Source: SM23-78 sp041479965
GTDB taxonomy: Archaea; Nanobdellota; Nanobdellia; Woesearchaeales; SM23-78
Direction of reading: 5' to 3'
NCBI GenBank assembly: GCA_041479965.1
Contig: JBGOZE010000010.1
Span: 1-23,898, forward strand
Length of the DNA: 23,898 nucleotides
Both the position numbers and the translations under genes were made by a program. The notes below the pieces were generated by a model that was not told where the DNA came from, made no database searches, and was given only the letters and a program-made list of their open reading frames with translations. Below, piece by piece: positions 21,375 to 23,898 of the stretch. How positions within the stretch are numbered: the first letter of the stretch is position 1; each line of letters starts with the position of its first letter.

Positions 21375-22325
21375 TTATTTATTCCCCTCAGCAGTTTTTG
21401 GTTTTGCCTTCTCTTCAAATTCCTTGAACTGCAATGCATTATATTTGGTCATCCTCTTGACAAGCAAGTCAGCATCAAATCCTTTGTCTTTTAAAACCTG
21501 CTTTCCGGACTCAAGATTAGCATCTTCAAGCAACCCCCTGCATCCTGTGCACGGATGATTGAAGCTTGGGCAGAGCGCTCTGCACCCGCCGTTCATGAGA
21601 GGGCCGAGGCATTCTATTCCTTGGTCTAGCAAGCAATAATTCTCTTTGAGGCTGCACTCATGGCATACTGCCTTGTCATAGGCATTTAGTCTCCTTCCTT
21701 CAACAAGCCACTTAATCACTTGAGCAATCTCTTCTTTGCTCGGCGGACAGCCAGGAATATAAAAGTCAATCTTGACATATTTATGGATAGGAACAGAAGT
21801 GATTGATTTGAGCCTTGGCTCTGAAGGGAATTTGTTGCCATACACCACTTGCTCAGCTTCTTTTGCTTCTTTTTCGCTGAGAAGGTGCTTCATGGATTGC
21901 ACTCCTCCATGGCAAGCACATGCCCCCAATGCCACCAAGATTTTGGCTTGCTCTCTGAATTTCATGAGCCGGTCCAGGTCTTCCTGGGAGCTAACGCTGC
22001 CTTCAACAAGCAGCACATCATATTCCTCGATGTTCTTCTCCTTGATCATGGGAGCAGCGACAAGGTCAATCTTGTCGAGCAATTCTAGCAGGATGTCTTC
22101 GATGAAGTACAGGCTTAGTTGGCAGCCAGCGCACCCAGTGATACTCTGCAACCCGATTTTTAGTTTAGCAGATGGAGTTTTAGTAGGTGCGTTGGAGGGC
22201 TGCTTCCAAGCCTTGGTCTTGGCATTAGCCTTTGTCTTATTAGGCTTGCTTTTAATTATTCTATTTTCTTTCTTATTTTTCTCTTTCTTCACTTTTCTTT
22301 GTTTAGTTTTAGTCTTCTTAACCAT
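21375..22325 (-). CDS. hydD: [NiFe] hydrogenase small (delta) subunit with basic N-terminal extension
   Basis: 316 residues from the ATG at 22325 (the longer frame to 22394 overlaps hydG and is unlikely). The small-subunit core starts at about residue 55, LKIGLQSITGCAGCQLSL (Cys65, Cys68), then LVEGSVSSQEDL, LVALGACACHGG, FYIPGCPPSKEEI, and a Cys-rich C terminus (CHECSLKENYCLL, GGCRALCPSFNHPCTGC), enough ligands for three [4Fe-4S] clusters that pass electrons from HydA to HydG. Residues 1-54 are an extra Lys-rich, low-complexity segment (MVKKTKTKQRKVKKEKNKKE...) absent from the Pyrococcus type. It is not a Tat signal: there is no RRxFxK motif or hydrophobic core. Confidence 0.93.
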   Translation of the reverse strand: MVKKTKTKQRKVKKEKNKKENRIIKSKPNKTKANAKTKAWKQPSNAPTKTPSAKLKIGLQSITGCAGCQLSLYFIEDILLELLDKIDLVAAPMIKEKNIEEYDVLLVEGSVSSQEDLDRLMKFREQAKILVALGACACHGGVQSMKHLLSEKEAKEAEQVVYGNKFPSEPRLKSITSVPIHKYVKIDFYIPGCPPSKEEIAQVIKWLVEGRRLNAYDKAVCHECSLKENYCLLDQGIECLGPLMNGGCRALCPSFNHPCTGCRGLLEDANLESGKQVLKDKGFDADLLVKRMTKYNALQFKEFEEKAKPKTAEGNK

Positions 22326-22335
22326 TCTGCTATTC

Positions 22336-23142
22336 CTACTCGCGCATATTCTTGATCCGGTCATACCTGAACACAGGGCCATCCTTGCAAACATATACTC
22401 CTGATATCATGCAGTGGCCGCACATGCCTACCCCGCATTTCATCCTTCGCTCATAGCTGATGTATATCTGGTCGTGGGTGAAGCCCATCTTCTCCAGTGA
22501 GATGATTGAGAATTTTATCATGCCAGGCCCTCCGCACACAAAAGCCACTTTGTTCTTCGGGTCAAGCTTTGATTCCTCGACAATATGGGTCACAAGGCAC
22601 ACTCTGCCTTTGTAATCGCTTGATGCCTTGTCAACAGACATGTGCAGGTCAAATATCCTTTTCCAGAGATCGATGTCATTCTTGAAGATTATGTCTTCAG
22701 GGCATTTGTAGCCAAAGAACAGGTGGACTCGCTCGAAATCAGCCCTGTGCTTCTCAACATATTTGAGTATTCCTCTCAGAGGAGCCACACCAGTGCCTCC
22801 GCCTACAATCACCAGGCTTTTGTCAATGAAATCATTCATAGGATAATGAGTGCCGTAAGGTCCTCTTAGCCACATCCATTCTCCTTCAGCAAGCTTGACT
22901 AGGGCATCTGTCACATCGCCCACTGCTCTTATGTTAAATTCAATGTGATCTTCTGAAAAAGAGCATACGGAGATGGGAGCTTCACCTATTCCTGGCACGC
23001 TGATCTGATAGAATTGGCCTGGCATATAGCTAACTTTCTCTGGCTTGCCATTTTTTCCCTGCTTCTCTAACCTGAAAAGATAGATGTCACTTGTTAATTT
23101 CTCCTTCTTAACTATCTTGTAGGGTTCTGTGCTTATTTTCAT
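22336..23142 (-). CDS. hydG: Sulfhydrogenase gamma subunit (FAD/NAD(P)H-binding reductase)
   Basis: 268 residues from the ATG at 23142 (GGAG 5 nt upstream); the frame is open to 23211 but that part overlaps hydB and lacks family similarity. Seen: MPGQFYQISVPGIGEAPISVCSF (FAD domain), RGPYGTHYP, VIVGGGTGVAPLRGIL (NAD(P) pyrophosphate loop), FVCGGPGMIKFSI and RRMKCGVGMCGHCMISGVYVCKDGPVF, the last being the Cys set for a [2Fe-2S] cluster. It links the hydrogenase to NAD(P)H, so the complex can make H2 from NAD(P)H or run in reverse; the family is also known to reduce polysulphide. Confidence 0.95.
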   Translation of the reverse strand: MKISTEPYKIVKKEKLTSDIYLFRLEKQGKNGKPEKVSYMPGQFYQISVPGIGEAPISVCSFSEDHIEFNIRAVGDVTDALVKLAEGEWMWLRGPYGTHYPMNDFIDKSLVIVGGGTGVAPLRGILKYVEKHRADFERVHLFFGYKCPEDIIFKNDIDLWKRIFDLHMSVDKASSDYKGRVCLVTHIVEESKLDPKNKVAFVCGGPGMIKFSIISLEKMGFTHDQIYISYERRMKCGVGMCGHCMISGVYVCKDGPVFRYDRIKNMRE

Positions 23143-23176
23143 TTGCTCTCCATGACTTTTTAATTGATAACTCACA

Positions 23177-23898
23177 CTACTTGAATTTATTGATGACTTC
23201 TGTGAAATCAATAATCCTAGGACATACCTCTATGCATCTTCCGCACCCAGTGCACATGTCAAACCCGAATTTTTCCCTGAAATATTGGAGCTTGTGATAA
23301 ATCCTGTGCTTGAACCTGGGCAATCTTTCTTTCCTGAAGATATAGCCGCCAGCTACCAGCGTGAAGTTCAGGAACTGGCATGAATCCCATTCCTTGAACC
23401 TCTTGCCGTGCTTCACATCAGCCTCAAGCTCGTCAATGACGTCAAAGCAAAGGCAGGTGGTGCAGTGGCTGGTGCATTTGCCGCAGCTCAGGCATTTATC
23501 ATTCTCCTTGCTCCAAGCGGGGTCATCATAGTACTGAGTCAATTCTTTCCTGTCAAGCTTCTTGTCGCACTTGATATCTGGCATGGCAAAGTCATAGTCC
23601 TCAAGGTCCATTATCAAAGCCTCGCCCTTAGGGCTTGCTGCTTCAACATAGTACCTGTTGCCTAGGTCGTGAAACATGAGATCATAGTATTTGTCAAGGC
23701 TCATTGATTCGCAAAAGCAGTACTTGCTAGGTGCAGGCACGCAATTGATTCCAAAGAGAAGAGTGTTTTCTCTTGCCAGCTTGTAATAGTCATCCTGGTA
23801 TTCTTTTGAGTTGAAAAGCCTGTCAAGCCTGAGCAAGCCATTGAAGTCGCACAGTCTGGCTCCGAATATGATCCTGGACTTGATTTTAAGATTCTCCT
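23177..23898 (-). CDS. hydB: Sulfhydrogenase beta subunit (4Fe-4S), partial
   Basis: The frame is open to the last base of the window, so the 5' part is missing; 239 of roughly 340 residues are visible. The upstream codons read IKSRIIFGARLCDFNGLLRLDRLF, the 'FG.RPCD..AL..LD..F' region of HydB/sulfite-reductase-A-type proteins, so the TTG at 23836 is internal. Two cluster motifs are CLSCGKCTSHCTTC and CTGCGRCIEVCP. The subunit carries two [4Fe-4S] clusters and joins the hydrogenase core to the flavin subunit. Its stop lies 34 nt upstream of the hydG start. Confidence 0.93.
   Translation of the reverse strand, partial: ENLKIKSRIIFGARLCDFNGLLRLDRLFNSKEYQDDYYKLARENTLLFGINCVPAPSKYCFCESMSLDKYYDLMFHDLGNRYYVEAASPKGEALIMDLEDYDFAMPDIKCDKKLDRKELTQYYDDPAWSKENDKCLSCGKCTSHCTTCLCFDVIDELEADVKHGKRFKEWDSCQFLNFTLVAGGYIFRKERLPRFKHRIYHKLQYFREKFGFDMCTGCGRCIEVCPRIIDFTEVINKFK

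Noticed and set aside
21374..21439. 22-codon upstream extension of hydA
   Set aside because: It lies within hydD in another frame and does not resemble hydrogenase N termini; a ribosome binding site precedes the ATG at 21373.

Overview
The window looks like a chromosomal segment of a small-genome archaeon, most probably a DPANN lineage of the Woesearchaeales type. This is inferred from archaeal TATA boxes about 26-29 nt before several leaderless starts, an archaeal-order pyruvate:ferredoxin oxidoreductase operon, a Pyrococcus-type hydBGDA hydrogenase operon, inteins, and the absence of bacterial promoter patterns. No rRNA, tRNA or CRISPR array was seen.

Left end (1-3200), accessory/defence island: the C-terminal end of a type IIG/Eco57I-like restriction-modification protein is translationally coupled (ATGA overlap) to a Shedu-like (DUF4263/SduA C-terminal) nuclease. 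A structured gene-free stretch follows, then a VapBC-type toxin-antitoxin pair. The PIN-domain toxin is split by a 659-bp single-gene IS200-type element. Its ends, cleavage sites, guide sequences, hairpins and sequestered tnpA start can all be read from the sequence, and precise excision restores the toxin frame.

3200-6000: a membrane-anchored winged-helix regulator, a small exported protein of unknown function, two lipoproteins (an OB-fold-like one and a DUF333 one with an 18-nt palindrome next to its promoter) and a 2[4Fe-4S]-type ferredoxin.

6000-12500: phosphoenolpyruvate synthase (ppsA, minus strand), then a very large secreted fibre protein on the plus strand. It combines a collagen-like tract (38 Gly-X-Y triplets), 19 YadA-head-type 14-residue repeats, a coiled coil, an Ig-like domain and five MopE-type Cys/Asp metal-binding repeats.

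12500-16100: porC-porD-porA-porB. The beta subunit carries a 162-residue mini-intein (no homing endonuclease) inserted just after the thiamine-diphosphate-binding motif. 16100-17800: a nucleoside 2-deoxyribosyltransferase-like gene and two small polytopic membrane proteins.

17800-23898 (minus strand): pta-ackA, and upstream of them hydB-hydG-hydD-hydA encoding a group 3b-type cytosolic [NiFe] (sulf)hydrogenase; hydB runs off the window. Together these genes outline a fermentative core: pyruvate is oxidised to acetyl-CoA plus reduced ferredoxin (Por), acetyl-CoA goes via acetyl phosphate to acetate plus ATP (Pta/AckA), and excess reductant can leave as H2 through the NAD(P)-linked hydrogenase, while PpsA runs pyruvate back to PEP.
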